64,000 bases of DNA from Caballeronia arationis (GCF_001544975.2 NZ_FCOG02000015.1:62001-126000), one strand, 5' to 3'; positions 52,896 through 62,184 are shown, numbered from the stretch's first letter. Notes: generated by a model from the sequence alone, not told the origin. Numbers and translations: made by a program.

Positions 52896-54341
52896 TTATC
52901 CCCGTATGCGGCGATGGAACCCGGGAGCGCGGGCATCGACGCAATACCACCAGGCGAGCGCGATCAGCACGTATCCGAGCGTGCGCAAGCCAAACAGATT
53001 CCAGTACTCGCCCTGCTGCAAACCGAAGCCAGCATACGAGACGATCTTTGTCACGAGCCATAGCATTACGACACCGCCTCGCTGCGTCACGACAATCTGA
53101 GCCGCCGCGAGGGCGCCATACACGACGCCGGTGAATGCAATGAAGAGCGCCGCGCCCGCGAAGCCGAACCAGTAGACGGGCACCGCCATCTGCCCCATCG
53201 TGAACGTCACGTCGTCGTGAACGTAGGCGCGCAGCACGTCGGGCGTTCCGTAGGCGAGCATCACGTCGCGCAGACCGCTGACCGCGCGGTCGCTGAAGAA
53301 CGTCGGCGCCGCGGGCGATGCCAGCGAACTCAGCACGCGGGTGAATGCGGCTGCGCCGCCAGTGGGCGCATCAAAGAGGCCAGCGTCGCTGTCGACTACA
53401 TACCAGACCTGCCCTTGCAGCAAGACGCGCGACATGACCGTGTCCGACAGGTCGAGCCCTTGTCCCTTGTAGGCATAGAACACCGACGCACAGCCAAGCG
53501 CGAGCGCAATTGCCGCGCCAATGCCGAGATAGCGAACCACGCGCTCGCCGTTCGCGGCTTCGATGGCAATGAACGGCACGAGCACCGCGAGACCCACGCC
53601 CAGCACCGACATGAACTGCTCGCCGTGCAGCACCAGAAGCGCCACGTCCGCCACGATCATCACGATCGCGGTCCACCTGACCATGCGGTTCGGCGCCGAA
53701 CAGAACGTGCCGAGCAGCACGGCGACGAACAACTGATTGTTCAGAAACAGGTTGAAGAGCGGCCCGGCATCCGCGCTGTCGTTGCGCAAAGCGAATCGGT
53801 TGACGCCCTTGAGCAGCGCGAAGCCTTCCGTCGCACCGGCTATTACGCCCGTTGCGATCACGGCCGCGCCAAGCGCGAGCCCGAGCGCGATGCTGCCCTG
53901 CTCCGCCGTCATGCGCGGCACGACCGGCCCACGCACGCGATCCTCGCGATACAGATAGTTGAACCCGACGAGAGCGCATGCCACGAAGACCAGATAGAAC
54001 CAAAGGAGCCGGCCGAAGGCGCCGGTTGCTTCACCCTGCACCCCGGTCTCGACGAGATAGCCGCCGCTCTCGATGCCGACGCCCGCGACGAACACTGACA
54101 GACTGATGGCAAAGAGATAGAGCAGCGACACCGAAAACACCGGCCGCGCAATGACCAGCGCGACGAGCCCCACGCCCGCGAGTGCGAGCGCTCCCGTCGC
54201 GCTGTACGGCGCAAGACCGAGCGACGGCAGCGCCGCGTTGGTCAGGAACGCGAGCGCATAGAACGCGGGAAAGATCAGACCGGTAGCGGAGTACGCCGCC
54301 GCGCCTGAATTTCCCGCTCGCATCGATTGGTGTGCTCCCAT
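52896..54341 (-). CDS. wzy: Wzy-like O-antigen/EPS polymerase
   Basis: A 481-residue integral membrane protein with roughly 11-12 helices and a larger extracytoplasmic loop (about residues 315-390, including RVLSSLASPAAPTFFSDRAVSGLRDVMLAYG). Wzy proteins are poorly conserved; this call rests on topology and on its position between glycosyltransferase and flippase genes. It would polymerise repeat units in the periplasm. Confidence 0.75.
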   Translation of the reverse strand: MGAHQSMRAGNSGAAAYSATGLIFPAFYALAFLTNAALPSLGLAPYSATGALALAGVGLVALVIARPVFSVSLLYLFAISLSVFVAGVGIESGGYLVETGVQGEATGAFGRLLWFYLVFVACALVGFNYLYREDRVRGPVVPRMTAEQGSIALGLALGAAVIATGVIAGATEGFALLKGVNRFALRNDSADAGPLFNLFLNNQLFVAVLLGTFCSAPNRMVRWTAIVMIVADVALLVLHGEQFMSVLGVGLAVLVPFIAIEAANGERVVRYLGIGAAIALALGCASVFYAYKGQGLDLSDTVMSRVLLQGQVWYVVDSDAGLFDAPTGGAAAFTRVLSSLASPAAPTFFSDRAVSGLRDVMLAYGTPDVLRAYVHDDVTFTMGQMAVPVYWFGFAGAALFIAFTGVVYGALAAAQIVVTQRGGVVMLWLVTKIVSYAGFGLQQGEYWNLFGLRTLGYVLIALAWWYCVDARAPGFHRRIRG

Positions 54342-54358
54342 CAGAGTCCTTTGATCCC

Positions 54359-55528
54359 CTACACCTGCTGCTGTGTTGCACGACGCAGTGCGCGGTGCAG
54401 GTCCGCGCTGACCGCCGCGCTGGAAAAGCGCCGTGCATTCGCCCTGCCGCTTTGCGCCAGCGTGCGGCGCAATTGCTCGTCCTTCAAGATCCGCTCGATC
54501 TCCCTGCGCCAGCCGGCGGTCTGCGTCGGTTCGCTCACGGCGAGAAACGAATCCGCCATCGTGAACCGGTACACAGGCAGATCGGAAGCGATCACCGGAA
54601 GCCCTACCAGCTGCGCTTCGATCACGGTGCGCCCGAAGCCCTCGTGCAGCGTCGGCGACACATAGGCGTCAGCCGCCTGATAGCAAAACGCCAGGTCTTC
54701 ATCGCTCGCCCCTTCGATGAAATGCGCCTTGATGCCCGCATCGCGGGCGATGTCCGCGCATTCCTTGCGGTTCGCGGCGTTCTGCGCCTTGCCGACGCGC
54801 AGCATCATCACGTCCTTGCGGCCGAGTTCCGCCAAAGCGCGAAACACGGCAGCGTTGTTCTTGCGCGTTTCGTCTGTCCCTACGTTGAGAAATACTGCTT
54901 CGTCGCCGATCGCAACACCCAGCTTCTCGCGCAAGTGCTCCCGAGCGCGTTGCCGCACGCCGGCATCAATCGGCACGATCCTTTCGTCAAAAGCGTTAGG
55001 CACGAGCTCGATGCGATCCGGCCTGATCCCGAGCTCCTCGATCCCGTCGCTGACAGTAACGCCCGTCGTCGAAACAACGAGATCGGCCTTGGCGATCAGC
55101 GGTTGCAGCATGCGCATGTAGCGGGCCTTCAACGTCTCGACGATTCCGCGCGTACGATCGGGAAAGATGACGTGATGCATCACGATGCATACCTTCCCGC
55201 GCGCAAGCCGCACGAACGGGATCATGTACGCCATGTCTTCCTGGTAAAGCACGATAAGATCGGCCGAGCGCGCTGCGAGCATCGCGCGCAGCGGATAAAG
55301 CACGAAATGCGTCCAGTAGCGCTTAAGCGAGCGCGGCGCGGCAGGGATGTCGATGGATTCGACCGTGAAGTCGTCAAATGTCTTGATGATCTCGAGGCAA
55401 TCGAGGCTGTAGCGCATAACCCCATTCCAGCTTGCCGGCCGAGGTCCCAGGAACCAGACGACGCGCGTCCTCGTCGTCTCCTCCAGAGGCCCCGACTTGT
55501 TCAACAACGATTTGCTGATTGCATCCAT
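54359..55528 (-). CDS. GT4-family glycosyltransferase
   Basis: A 389-residue retaining GT-B enzyme. The donor-binding half contains VPNAFDE, VGTDETRKNN, ADAYVSPTLHEGFGRTVIEAQLVGLPVIASDLPVYRF, with E-x7-E in EGFGRTVIE. It lacks the four-cysteine motif of the two paralogous GTs. It lies 75 bp after wzc and 17 bp before wzy. Confidence 0.87.
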   Translation of the reverse strand: MDAISKSLLNKSGPLEETTRTRVVWFLGPRPASWNGVMRYSLDCLEIIKTFDDFTVESIDIPAAPRSLKRYWTHFVLYPLRAMLAARSADLIVLYQEDMAYMIPFVRLARGKVCIVMHHVIFPDRTRGIVETLKARYMRMLQPLIAKADLVVSTTGVTVSDGIEELGIRPDRIELVPNAFDERIVPIDAGVRQRAREHLREKLGVAIGDEAVFLNVGTDETRKNNAAVFRALAELGRKDVMMLRVGKAQNAANRKECADIARDAGIKAHFIEGASDEDLAFCYQAADAYVSPTLHEGFGRTVIEAQLVGLPVIASDLPVYRFTMADSFLAVSEPTQTAGWRREIERILKDEQLRRTLAQSGRANARRFSSAAVSADLHRALRRATQQQV

Positions 55529-55603
55529 GCCGCCGGTTCTCCATGACAGCGCGAGAGTCGCGCCTGTCGCTTCATTCGATTTTGCTGATTCTTTCCGGCG
55601 GGC

Positions 55604-57823
55604 TCAGGCTCCGTCGAGGTAGCGGTAGGCGTCCGAGTAATACCCATAGCGCAGCGGCGACGGCTCGAAGCCGTTGAACACCAGACCGTCCACCTCCGTG
55701 CCCACTTTGGAGAGACGCGAGACGGACTCGACCACTTCCGAATAGCTCACCTTCCCCTGTCGCGCCACGAAGAGGGTCACGTCGGCAAAGCGCGATATCA
55801 CGGCGGCATCGGCCGCAGGAAGTACCGGCGGCGAATCGATCACGATCATGTCGTACTGTTCGCGCATCGATTCGATGAGCGCGGAGACCTTCTCCGAGCC
55901 CAGGAGCTTGCGCATGTGTCTGACGTGCTTGCCTGCAGGAAGCGCGTGCAGGTTCTCGAACGGCTCGGTGATCGCCTTGCCGGGCGCAATCGTTCCCTGC
56001 AGTACGCCTGCCAGCCCGTGACTGCCCTTGACCTGCATGTAGCGCTCGATGGTCGACTTGCGCATGTCCGCATCGATCAGGAGCGTCTTCAAACCCTTTT
56101 CCGCATACAGATAGGCGAGATTGGCCGAGATCATCGACTTGCCCTGTCCCGGCACGGCCGACGTCACCAGCACGACCTTCGCGCCAGCCGTCGATGCAAG
56201 CTTGTATTGAAGCGAATGCGCGAGTGAGTCCATCGCCTCGACGAGCGGCGTGTCCGATTGCTCCTTGCTCACCATGAACCGCGGGATGTTCGAAACGCTC
56301 GCTTCGAGCTGGTGCGGCGAGATGGGCAGTACGCCGAGCGTCTGAATGCCGACCATCGACTCGAGCCGTTTGGGATCGCGGATGCTCCCGGACAGAAGCG
56401 GAATGAGTTGCGTCGCGAGGAAGCCGAGCACCGCGCCGAACGCGGCGCCGAGCAGCACGACGATCACTCGCTTCGGGCGCACAGGCTTTTGCGGAGGCAC
56501 TGCCTTGTCGACGAGTGCCGCATTGCCCATCGCCCCGGCCTGTGCGATCTGCAACTGCTGCGCGTTGTTCAAGAGGCCCACATACAACTGATTGTTCACT
56601 TCGACATCACGTGCGAGGCGCAAGTACTGTTGCTGCATCGCGGGAAGCCGCGCGATCTTGCCTTGCAGTTCCGCCGATTTCTGATCGAGCTGGCGGAACT
56701 TGTTGGCTGCCGCGACGAGTTGCGGCTGCTCACCAGTAAAGCGCTGCGCAAGGTCCTGATAGACCAGCCTGGCTTCGAGGCGCGACTTCTCGACCAGCGC
56801 CGATTCGTCGAGCAGCATCTTTGCTTCGCCCTGCACGTCGATCGTACCTTCCTTGTTCCGATAGTCGTTAAGCGCCTGCTCGGCCTTCTGCACGCGCTCC
56901 TTGACGAGCGGCAATTGCGCGTTCAGGAACGCGAGGCTGCGTTCTGAATCCGCCGCGTGGCGCCTGGCGTTCGATTCGAGATAAGCGGCCGCGACCGCGT
57001 TGACAAAGCGCGACGCGAACACCGGGTCCGGATCTTCGAACGCGAGCTGGATGATGTTCGATTGCCGCTTCGTCTCCACCACGTTGAAGACTTTCTGGAT
57101 CTGTTCGAGCCGTGCCTGAGTCGAGAAGCGCTGCACCGTGAACTCGGTGCCGGGACGCGCAACCATCTTCTGCACGTTCACCGTGTAGCCCGCGGCAGTG
57201 CTCGGCGCGCCGACGATCCCGCTCAGCAATTCGTTACCCGCCGCGTCCCTGAGTGTCCATTTGTTGTTTCCTGCGTAATCGAGCGCCAGCTTTTTTCCTA
57301 GCTGATCATCCGGCACGTCGAAGGTTTTGAACTCGACCGCCTCTCCGCCCCAGGCCCAGAACGGTTCTTCGATCAAAGGCGCGACAAGTCCACTGGGTTC
57401 CTTGGGAAGAATCGAGCCAAGAAATGCGCCGACTAGCGGCAAGCGATTCTTGACGGACACTTCGGCCTGCGCGACGGTCGTCTCCATTGCCTGGGCGAGA
57501 ACGGTACGCGAGCGAACGATGTCGATCTCCCCGACGACAGGCGAGTCCTGGATATCGAGCGCCTTCGACACATCGGAGAGCGAGCCGAGCGTGCTCGCCT
57601 TCCGTTCCTCGATCTGGATCAGCGCATCAGCGGAATAAACCGGCGCGGAGAGCGCGATGTACGTTACAGAGAGCACGAGACACGCGAAGAAGACGCCTAT
57701 GAAGATCCGTTTATGGTCGAAGACGTTTTCGATCATGTCGAGCAGGGACAGTTTGGTTCCTTGACGCGACCCCTTGTTGTTCCATCCAAGATCGTCGTCA
57801 AGGAAAGGTCTGTTGCGGCTCAT
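55604..57823 (-). CDS. wzc: Polysaccharide co-polymerase / BY-kinase (Wzc) with tyrosine cluster
   Basis: A 739-residue inner-membrane autokinase. A Wzz-type N-terminal domain begins with a helix near residues 39-62. A periplasmic coiled coil follows (about 270-420), then a second helix near 450-470 after the Pro-rich PPQKPVRPKR. The kinase domain has Walker A SAVPGQGKS near residue 550, LLIDADMRK and VIDSPPVLPAADA. The tail RYGYYSDAYRYLDG carries five tyrosines, the normal autophosphorylation cluster, unlike the paralogue at 5935-8220. First gene of the main EPS operon. Confidence 0.92.
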   Translation of the reverse strand: MSRNRPFLDDDLGWNNKGSRQGTKLSLLDMIENVFDHKRIFIGVFFACLVLSVTYIALSAPVYSADALIQIEERKASTLGSLSDVSKALDIQDSPVVGEIDIVRSRTVLAQAMETTVAQAEVSVKNRLPLVGAFLGSILPKEPSGLVAPLIEEPFWAWGGEAVEFKTFDVPDDQLGKKLALDYAGNNKWTLRDAAGNELLSGIVGAPSTAAGYTVNVQKMVARPGTEFTVQRFSTQARLEQIQKVFNVVETKRQSNIIQLAFEDPDPVFASRFVNAVAAAYLESNARRHAADSERSLAFLNAQLPLVKERVQKAEQALNDYRNKEGTIDVQGEAKMLLDESALVEKSRLEARLVYQDLAQRFTGEQPQLVAAANKFRQLDQKSAELQGKIARLPAMQQQYLRLARDVEVNNQLYVGLLNNAQQLQIAQAGAMGNAALVDKAVPPQKPVRPKRVIVVLLGAAFGAVLGFLATQLIPLLSGSIRDPKRLESMVGIQTLGVLPISPHQLEASVSNIPRFMVSKEQSDTPLVEAMDSLAHSLQYKLASTAGAKVVLVTSAVPGQGKSMISANLAYLYAEKGLKTLLIDADMRKSTIERYMQVKGSHGLAGVLQGTIAPGKAITEPFENLHALPAGKHVRHMRKLLGSEKVSALIESMREQYDMIVIDSPPVLPAADAAVISRFADVTLFVARQGKVSYSEVVESVSRLSKVGTEVDGLVFNGFEPSPLRYGYYSDAYRYLDGA

Positions 57824-57936
57824 GCATAGACTCCGTTTTTTCGCAGGAGATGCAAGCACGCCTCTAGCTTGAGCGGCGATGCCTGGAGAAAATTAAACAT
57901 GTCATAACATGAGACCACAGCGCTTAACGGCATTCT

Positions 57937-57950
57937 GTTGGCAAGCCAAC
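57937..57950. promoter_or_regulatory. Palindrome GTTGGC-AA-GCCAAC between wzc and the GH71-like gene
   Basis: A perfect 6-2-6 inverted repeat in the 188-bp divergent promoter region, 113 bp before the wzc ATG and 61 bp before the glycosidase ATG. Position suggests a dimeric regulator controlling both directions. A TTGCA at 57853-57857 on the wzc side has no convincing -24 partner. Confidence 0.45.
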
Positions 57951-58011
57951 ATGGTTTAGGGACTAAGAGACCGTATCCTCTCATCATTTAATCGACCGGC
58001 TTCTCTTAGAC

Positions 58012-59280
58012 ATGCTTAGGCCCATAGCGCTTGCCGTTCTGCTCTCGATATCCGCTTTGACAGTCGGTGCTGTCGCCGCCGATTTCGTCTCAACGCTCAA
58101 TGCGCCCAACACTTCCGCAAGCCCGCTCTTCAAGGGCTCGTCGAATGGAAATCTCGCCGGCACGGCATCGGTGTCTAAGGTCGATGTTCATTCGCTGCTT
58201 TACCCGGGAAGCACGACCAAGGTACTCGCGCACTACTTGCCCTGGTGGGGGCCGAGTCCGCGAGGCCTCGACGTAGGCTATCGCTCCGACGATCCGCGTC
58301 AGGCGCAACGCACTTTTGACGACATGGCATCGCGCGGCGTGGACGGCGTGATCGTCGACTGGTACGGCGAAGGGCATTTTGTTGATACCGCCTGGAAGGC
58401 GTCGATGCCTGCGCTTGCCGCGTTCCCCAAGATGAGCTTTGCGATGATGGTGGATAGCGGCACGTTCAAGTTCAACGCGTGCAAAGGCTGCGACCTCAAC
58501 CAGACCATTCTTTATCAACTCGATTACATGGCGCGCGAGTATTTTCCTTCGCGCCAATATCTGCGCCATGACGGGCGGCCAGTCGTCTTCGAATTCGGCA
58601 TGGAGGCCGTGGGCAACGCGGATTGGGCCCGCATACAGGCAGCGCGCCCCGACGTTCTCTGGATCCATATCCATGCACATGGTCTTAATCTTCCCGCAAG
58701 CAAAGGCGCTTTCGTCTGGGTAGAGGCGCAATCGAAAGCACGCGCCAAAGGCGACCCAGCCGATCTCACCGGCCTCGACGTCTTCTACAACACGGCAACG
58801 AGCCAGCCCTCAAAGATCGCTGTCGGCGGTGTGTGGAAAGGCTTCGACGATTCGATGGCGCCTTGGGCCACCGCTTCTCCGCACGTGCTTGCCCAGGACT
58901 GCGGCAGGACGTGGCTCGAAAGCTTCCGGATTCTCAACGAGCACTACAGTGCGCATCAGCAGATTCCATTCCTTCAGCTCGTCACCTGGAACGACTATGA
59001 GGAAGGCAGCGCGCTCGAAACCGGTATCGCAAGTTGCGTGAAGATCGACGCGCGCCGCACGGGCCAGATGCTGGCCGTTTCCCTTAGCCATCCTGAGACC
59101 GTCGATCATCTTGAGCTCTATGAGCAGGCGGGTCCCGAATCGTTCCGACTCGTCGGACGTTATGCGCCTTCCGTCACGTCGATCCCTCTGACGGAGCCAT
59201 CGTCCAATCCTTACTTTCTCAAGGCGGTCGGCAAGCCGTTCATGCAAAACGTGATCTCGCCACCCATCAAGTCTGAGTAG
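58012..59280 (+). CDS. Secreted GH71/GH99-like glycoside hydrolase
   Basis: A 422-residue protein with a signal peptide (MLRPIALAVLLSISALTVGAVAA, residues 1-23) and a TIM-barrel domain resembling endo-1,3-alpha-glucanase or WbsX-type glycosidases. Informative stretches are LAHYLPWWG, MASRGVDGVIVDWYG, GRPVVFEFG and LQLVTWNDYEEGSALE. The acidic residues in DWYGEG and NDYEEG are catalytic candidates. It is probably periplasmic or extracellular, cutting or modifying the EPS made by the divergent operon, as glycosidases do in other EPS loci. Confidence 0.78.
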   Translation: MLRPIALAVLLSISALTVGAVAADFVSTLNAPNTSASPLFKGSSNGNLAGTASVSKVDVHSLLYPGSTTKVLAHYLPWWGPSPRGLDVGYRSDDPRQAQRTFDDMASRGVDGVIVDWYGEGHFVDTAWKASMPALAAFPKMSFAMMVDSGTFKFNACKGCDLNQTILYQLDYMAREYFPSRQYLRHDGRPVVFEFGMEAVGNADWARIQAARPDVLWIHIHAHGLNLPASKGAFVWVEAQSKARAKGDPADLTGLDVFYNTATSQPSKIAVGGVWKGFDDSMAPWATASPHVLAQDCGRTWLESFRILNEHYSAHQQIPFLQLVTWNDYEEGSALETGIASCVKIDARRTGQMLAVSLSHPETVDHLELYEQAGPESFRLVGRYAPSVTSIPLTEPSSNPYFLKAVGKPFMQNVISPPIKSE

Positions 59281-59281
59281 T

Positions 59282-59842
59282 TCATCCGTTTGCGGCTGAT
59301 CTTCCCTTTAGCAATGAAAAGGCGTCTAGCAAGGCATCGATTCTTAGCGCGCCGTCCAATATTTCGCTTTCGTCTTTTGAACCGAAAAATAAGCGATGAC
59401 CGACTCCCGCACGCTGTCCCGCTTCCATGTCCGATTGCTTGTCACCGATCAGAATTGAAGCCGGAATATCCAGGTAGAAATCATGCCGCGCCGCGTCAAG
59501 CATTCCCGGCAAGGGCTTCCTGCATGCGCAGGATTGCCTGTATGCGCCCGACGCTGCGTCGGGATGATGCGGGCAGTGGTAGACCCTGTCGATCGTCGCG
59601 CCTTCTTGAGAAAACCGATCGCTCATCCATCGCATGAAAGACACGAACTGCGCTTCCGTGTAATAGCCACGTCCGATGCCAGCCTGATTCGTCACCACGA
59701 TCACGGCATAGCCGGCTTCATTTGCCTGACGAACGAGATCGAAGATACCTGCGACGAACACGCATTGCTCGGGTTGGTGAACATAGCCGAAGTCGACATT
59801 GATCACGCCGTCCCGGTCGAGGAATAGCGCTTTACGCTTCAC
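59282..59842 (-). CDS. gmhB: D-glycero-alpha-D-manno-heptose 1,7-bisphosphate 7-phosphatase
   Basis: A 186-residue HAD phosphatase. The nucleophile motif is FLDRDGVINVD, motif II VVTNQAGIGRGYYT, and the zinc loop CPHHPDAASGAYRQSCACRKP has its four Cys/His ligands. Motif IV is IGDKQSDMEAG. It removes the 7-phosphate in GDP-heptose synthesis. I choose the GTG at 59842 (VKRKALFLDRD), which overlaps the hddC end by 11 bp; the upstream in-frame start adds 16 residues unlike the family. Last gene of the heptose operon. Confidence 0.9.
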   Translation of the reverse strand: MKRKALFLDRDGVINVDFGYVHQPEQCVFVAGIFDLVRQANEAGYAVIVVTNQAGIGRGYYTEAQFVSFMRWMSDRFSQEGATIDRVYHCPHHPDAASGAYRQSCACRKPLPGMLDAARHDFYLDIPASILIGDKQSDMEAGQRAGVGHRLFFGSKDESEILDGALRIDALLDAFSLLKGRSAANG

Positions 59843-60563
59843 GATCGTTGGCCTCGAGCATTTGAGGAATGACGGTCTGAGCGCGCGCATAGTCTTGCGG
59901 AATGCCGATGTCGATGAACTCCGTCACGTCGGGAAAGACGCGCATGTCCATCGAAGCAACGCGTTTGGCCAGGAAGTCCTGCTCAAACGAGAATCGGTTG
60001 GGCAATTCGCACTCTAGAACGCTTGCCGCCTTGAGCGCGTACGTCCCGGCGTTGATGAAACCGTGTCCTTCACGCTTTTCATGGAACGCGCAAAGTCGCC
60101 TGGTCTGCGCATCGAAGGTCAGTGTGCCGTAGCGGGAACCATCCGCCACGGTTGTCGCCGCGATCACAAGATCCGCTTTCGAAGATCGATGGAACGCCGA
60201 CAGACCGCGCAGATCGAGGTTAGAGATCGTATCGCCGTTCATCACGATCATGTCGGGCGCGCCGTGAGAGCGCAGCGCATGCACGATTGCGCCACCGGTT
60301 CCCAACGGTTCATGCTCCTCGACGAACGACACCTCGATGCCGCCACAGGATGTCGCGACGAAGTCCCTAATATGTCGCTGACCATGCCCGATGGCTAGCA
60401 CGATCTCAGGCACGCCTTGTTGCACAAGCCCATGCAGCATCCATGACAGGAACGGCCGGCCGCCGATCGACGCCAATGCCTTCGGCATCTCGTCGCCGAG
60501 GACCGAACGCAAGCGCGTGCCGAGTCCGCCCGCGAGAATGAGGCACGGCAGTACTTCGCTCAT
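59832..60563 (-). CDS. hddC: D-glycero-alpha-D-manno-heptose 1-phosphate guanylyltransferase
   Basis: A 243-residue nucleotidyltransferase with the sugar-nucleotide signature LILAGGLGTRLRSVLGDEMPKALASIGGRPFL at the N-terminus and VMNGDTISNLDL for metal binding. It forms GDP-D-glycero-alpha-D-manno-heptose. GDP rather than ADP specificity is inferred from the neighbouring hddA kinase. The ATG at 60563 overlaps the gmhA stop by 4 bp. Confidence 0.88.
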   Translation of the reverse strand: MSEVLPCLILAGGLGTRLRSVLGDEMPKALASIGGRPFLSWMLHGLVQQGVPEIVLAIGHGQRHIRDFVATSCGGIEVSFVEEHEPLGTGGAIVHALRSHGAPDMIVMNGDTISNLDLRGLSAFHRSSKADLVIAATTVADGSRYGTLTFDAQTRRLCAFHEKREGHGFINAGTYALKAASVLECELPNRFSFEQDFLAKRVASMDMRVFPDVTEFIDIGIPQDYARAQTVIPQMLEANDREA

Positions 60564-61141
60564 CCGAACATCTTCTCTTCGACGATGCCGCATATGATAT
60601 GACCGCAAAGCAGGTGCGCTTCCTGGATTCGCGGCGTCGACGGCGACGGAATGTCGATAGAGATGTCCGCGAGTTCGCGCATCTGCGCGGCGCCTGCACT
60701 GTTACCTGTAAAGCCCACCGTCAACATGCCGGCTGCCCTGGCCGCTTCGAGCGCGCGAATGATGTTGGGCGATCGGCCCGAGGTCGAGTATCCCCAGAAC
60801 ACATCGCCAGCGCGGCCCGATGCCTGTATCTGCCGCTCGAAGAGCCTTTCGTAGCCGTAGTCATTGCCTATGGACGTCATAACCGACGTGTCGACCGTAA
60901 GCGCAAACGCGGGCAGCCCGGGTCGGTCGAAGCAGAAGCGGCTCACGAATTCCCCGGCAATGTGCTGCGCATCCGCCGCGCTTCCGCCGTTTCCTGCGAG
61001 CAGAACCTTGTTGCCCGCACGAAACGCAGCCGTGATGCGATCGGCGATCTCCCCGACCCGTTTGATCAATTCGCTATCGGCCATCAGCGCCTGCAAAACC
61101 GAAAGTGTCTTGTCGATCTCGCCAGTGACAGTCATCGTCAT
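60560..61141 (-). CDS. gmhA: Sedoheptulose 7-phosphate isomerase (phosphoheptose isomerase)
   Basis: A 193-residue SIS-domain isomerase that makes D-glycero-D-manno-heptose 7-phosphate. It has AGNGGSAADAQHIAGEFVSRF (sugar-phosphate loop and catalytic Glu), FWGYSTSGRSPNIIRAL, and PRIQEAHLLCGHIIC with the catalytic His. The ATG at 61141 overlaps the hddA stop by 4 bp. Confidence 0.92.
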   Translation of the reverse strand: MTMTVTGEIDKTLSVLQALMADSELIKRVGEIADRITAAFRAGNKVLLAGNGGSAADAQHIAGEFVSRFCFDRPGLPAFALTVDTSVMTSIGNDYGYERLFERQIQASGRAGDVFWGYSTSGRSPNIIRALEAARAAGMLTVGFTGNSAGAAQMRELADISIDIPSPSTPRIQEAHLLCGHIICGIVEEKMFG

Positions 61142-62184
61142 AGCTTTTTTCTCCACGACTGAGCGCCGATATCGGTGAACGTGCAATTGAGCACGTGACC
61201 ATTGAGCTGGCTGTTTGCGCTTAGCGTGCGCATGACCCGCGGCCGGTCCACCGGGTCGACGAAGAACATCATGAAGCCGCCGCCGCCCGCACCCGACACC
61301 TTTCCGGCTTTGGCGCCCGCATTGATCGCGACTTTATAGAGTTCATCGATCATGGGATTCGAGATATTCTTGGCCATGCGTTTTTTTGATTCCCAGGCGT
61401 CGGCCATCGAACGCGCGAACGCATGGAAGTCACCGCGCAACACGGCTTCCTTCATGCGAACCGCTTCGGTCTTGACTTCGTGCAGTGCGGCAAGCGGATC
61501 GCTCTCGCCATTGGCGACGTTGGCGCTTTGTTCCTTGATGATGTTCGCCGATTCGCGCGAGACGCCGGTGAAGTAAAGCACCAGCGACGCCTCCATCTCC
61601 GCCTTGGTTTCCTGCTTGATTCGAAGCGGGTTGACGATCACCCGGTCGCCGTAGAACTCCATGAAGTTCAGGCCGCCGAAGGTCGCCGCGTACTGATCCT
61701 GCTTCCCGCCTGCAAGACAAAGATCGACACGCTCGATGTCGTGCGCGAGGTGGGCGATATCGTATTCGCCCAGCGGCAGCGACAGCAGCTCGCAGAACGC
61801 CTGAACCAGCGCGACGACGATGGTGGACGACGACCCGAGGCCTGACCCCGGCGGCGCTTCGGAACACGTCGTGATGGTGAGCGCAAGCGGATGTCCGCCG
61901 TTGAAGTCCCTGACGATCCGGTTGTACACGCCGACATGCAGCGTGAGACCCGGACGTGTCGCAAGTTCGGGCGCGACAGGACCGCGCCAGGATATGTCGG
62001 TATCGGCCGCAACTAGTTCTATTCGTGCGTCGTCACGCGGCGCAATCGACGCATAGGCGAACTTCTCGATGGTCACGTTGAGTGCAAGGCCGCCAAACTG
62101 GTCCGAGTAAGGTGGCACGTCCGTCCCGCCGCCCGCCAGCCCCAGACGCAGCGGAGCCCGCGATCGGGCGATGAAGCTAGTCAT
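61138..62184 (-). CDS. hddA: D-glycero-alpha-D-manno-heptose 7-phosphate kinase
   Basis: A 348-residue GHMP-family kinase. N-terminal motif APLRLGLAGGGTDVPPYSDQFGG, ATP loop PPGSGLGSSSTIVVAL near residues 113-128, and C-terminal GAKAGKVSGAGGGGFMMFFVD. It phosphorylates the C1 position of heptose 7-phosphate, the step that distinguishes the GDP-alpha-heptose route from HldE-type ADP-beta-heptose synthesis. First gene of the heptose operon hddA-gmhA-hddC-gmhB; all four overlap. Confidence 0.92.
   Translation of the reverse strand: MTSFIARSRAPLRLGLAGGGTDVPPYSDQFGGLALNVTIEKFAYASIAPRDDARIELVAADTDISWRGPVAPELATRPGLTLHVGVYNRIVRDFNGGHPLALTITTCSEAPPGSGLGSSSTIVVALVQAFCELLSLPLGEYDIAHLAHDIERVDLCLAGGKQDQYAATFGGLNFMEFYGDRVIVNPLRIKQETKAEMEASLVLYFTGVSRESANIIKEQSANVANGESDPLAALHEVKTEAVRMKEAVLRGDFHAFARSMADAWESKKRMAKNISNPMIDELYKVAINAGAKAGKVSGAGGGGFMMFFVDPVDRPRVMRTLSANSQLNGHVLNCTFTDIGAQSWRKKL

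Noticed and set aside
57850..57865. TTGCA resembling a sigma-54 -12 element upstream of wzc
   Set aside because: The -24 half does not read TGGCAC and the site would be too close to the start codon.
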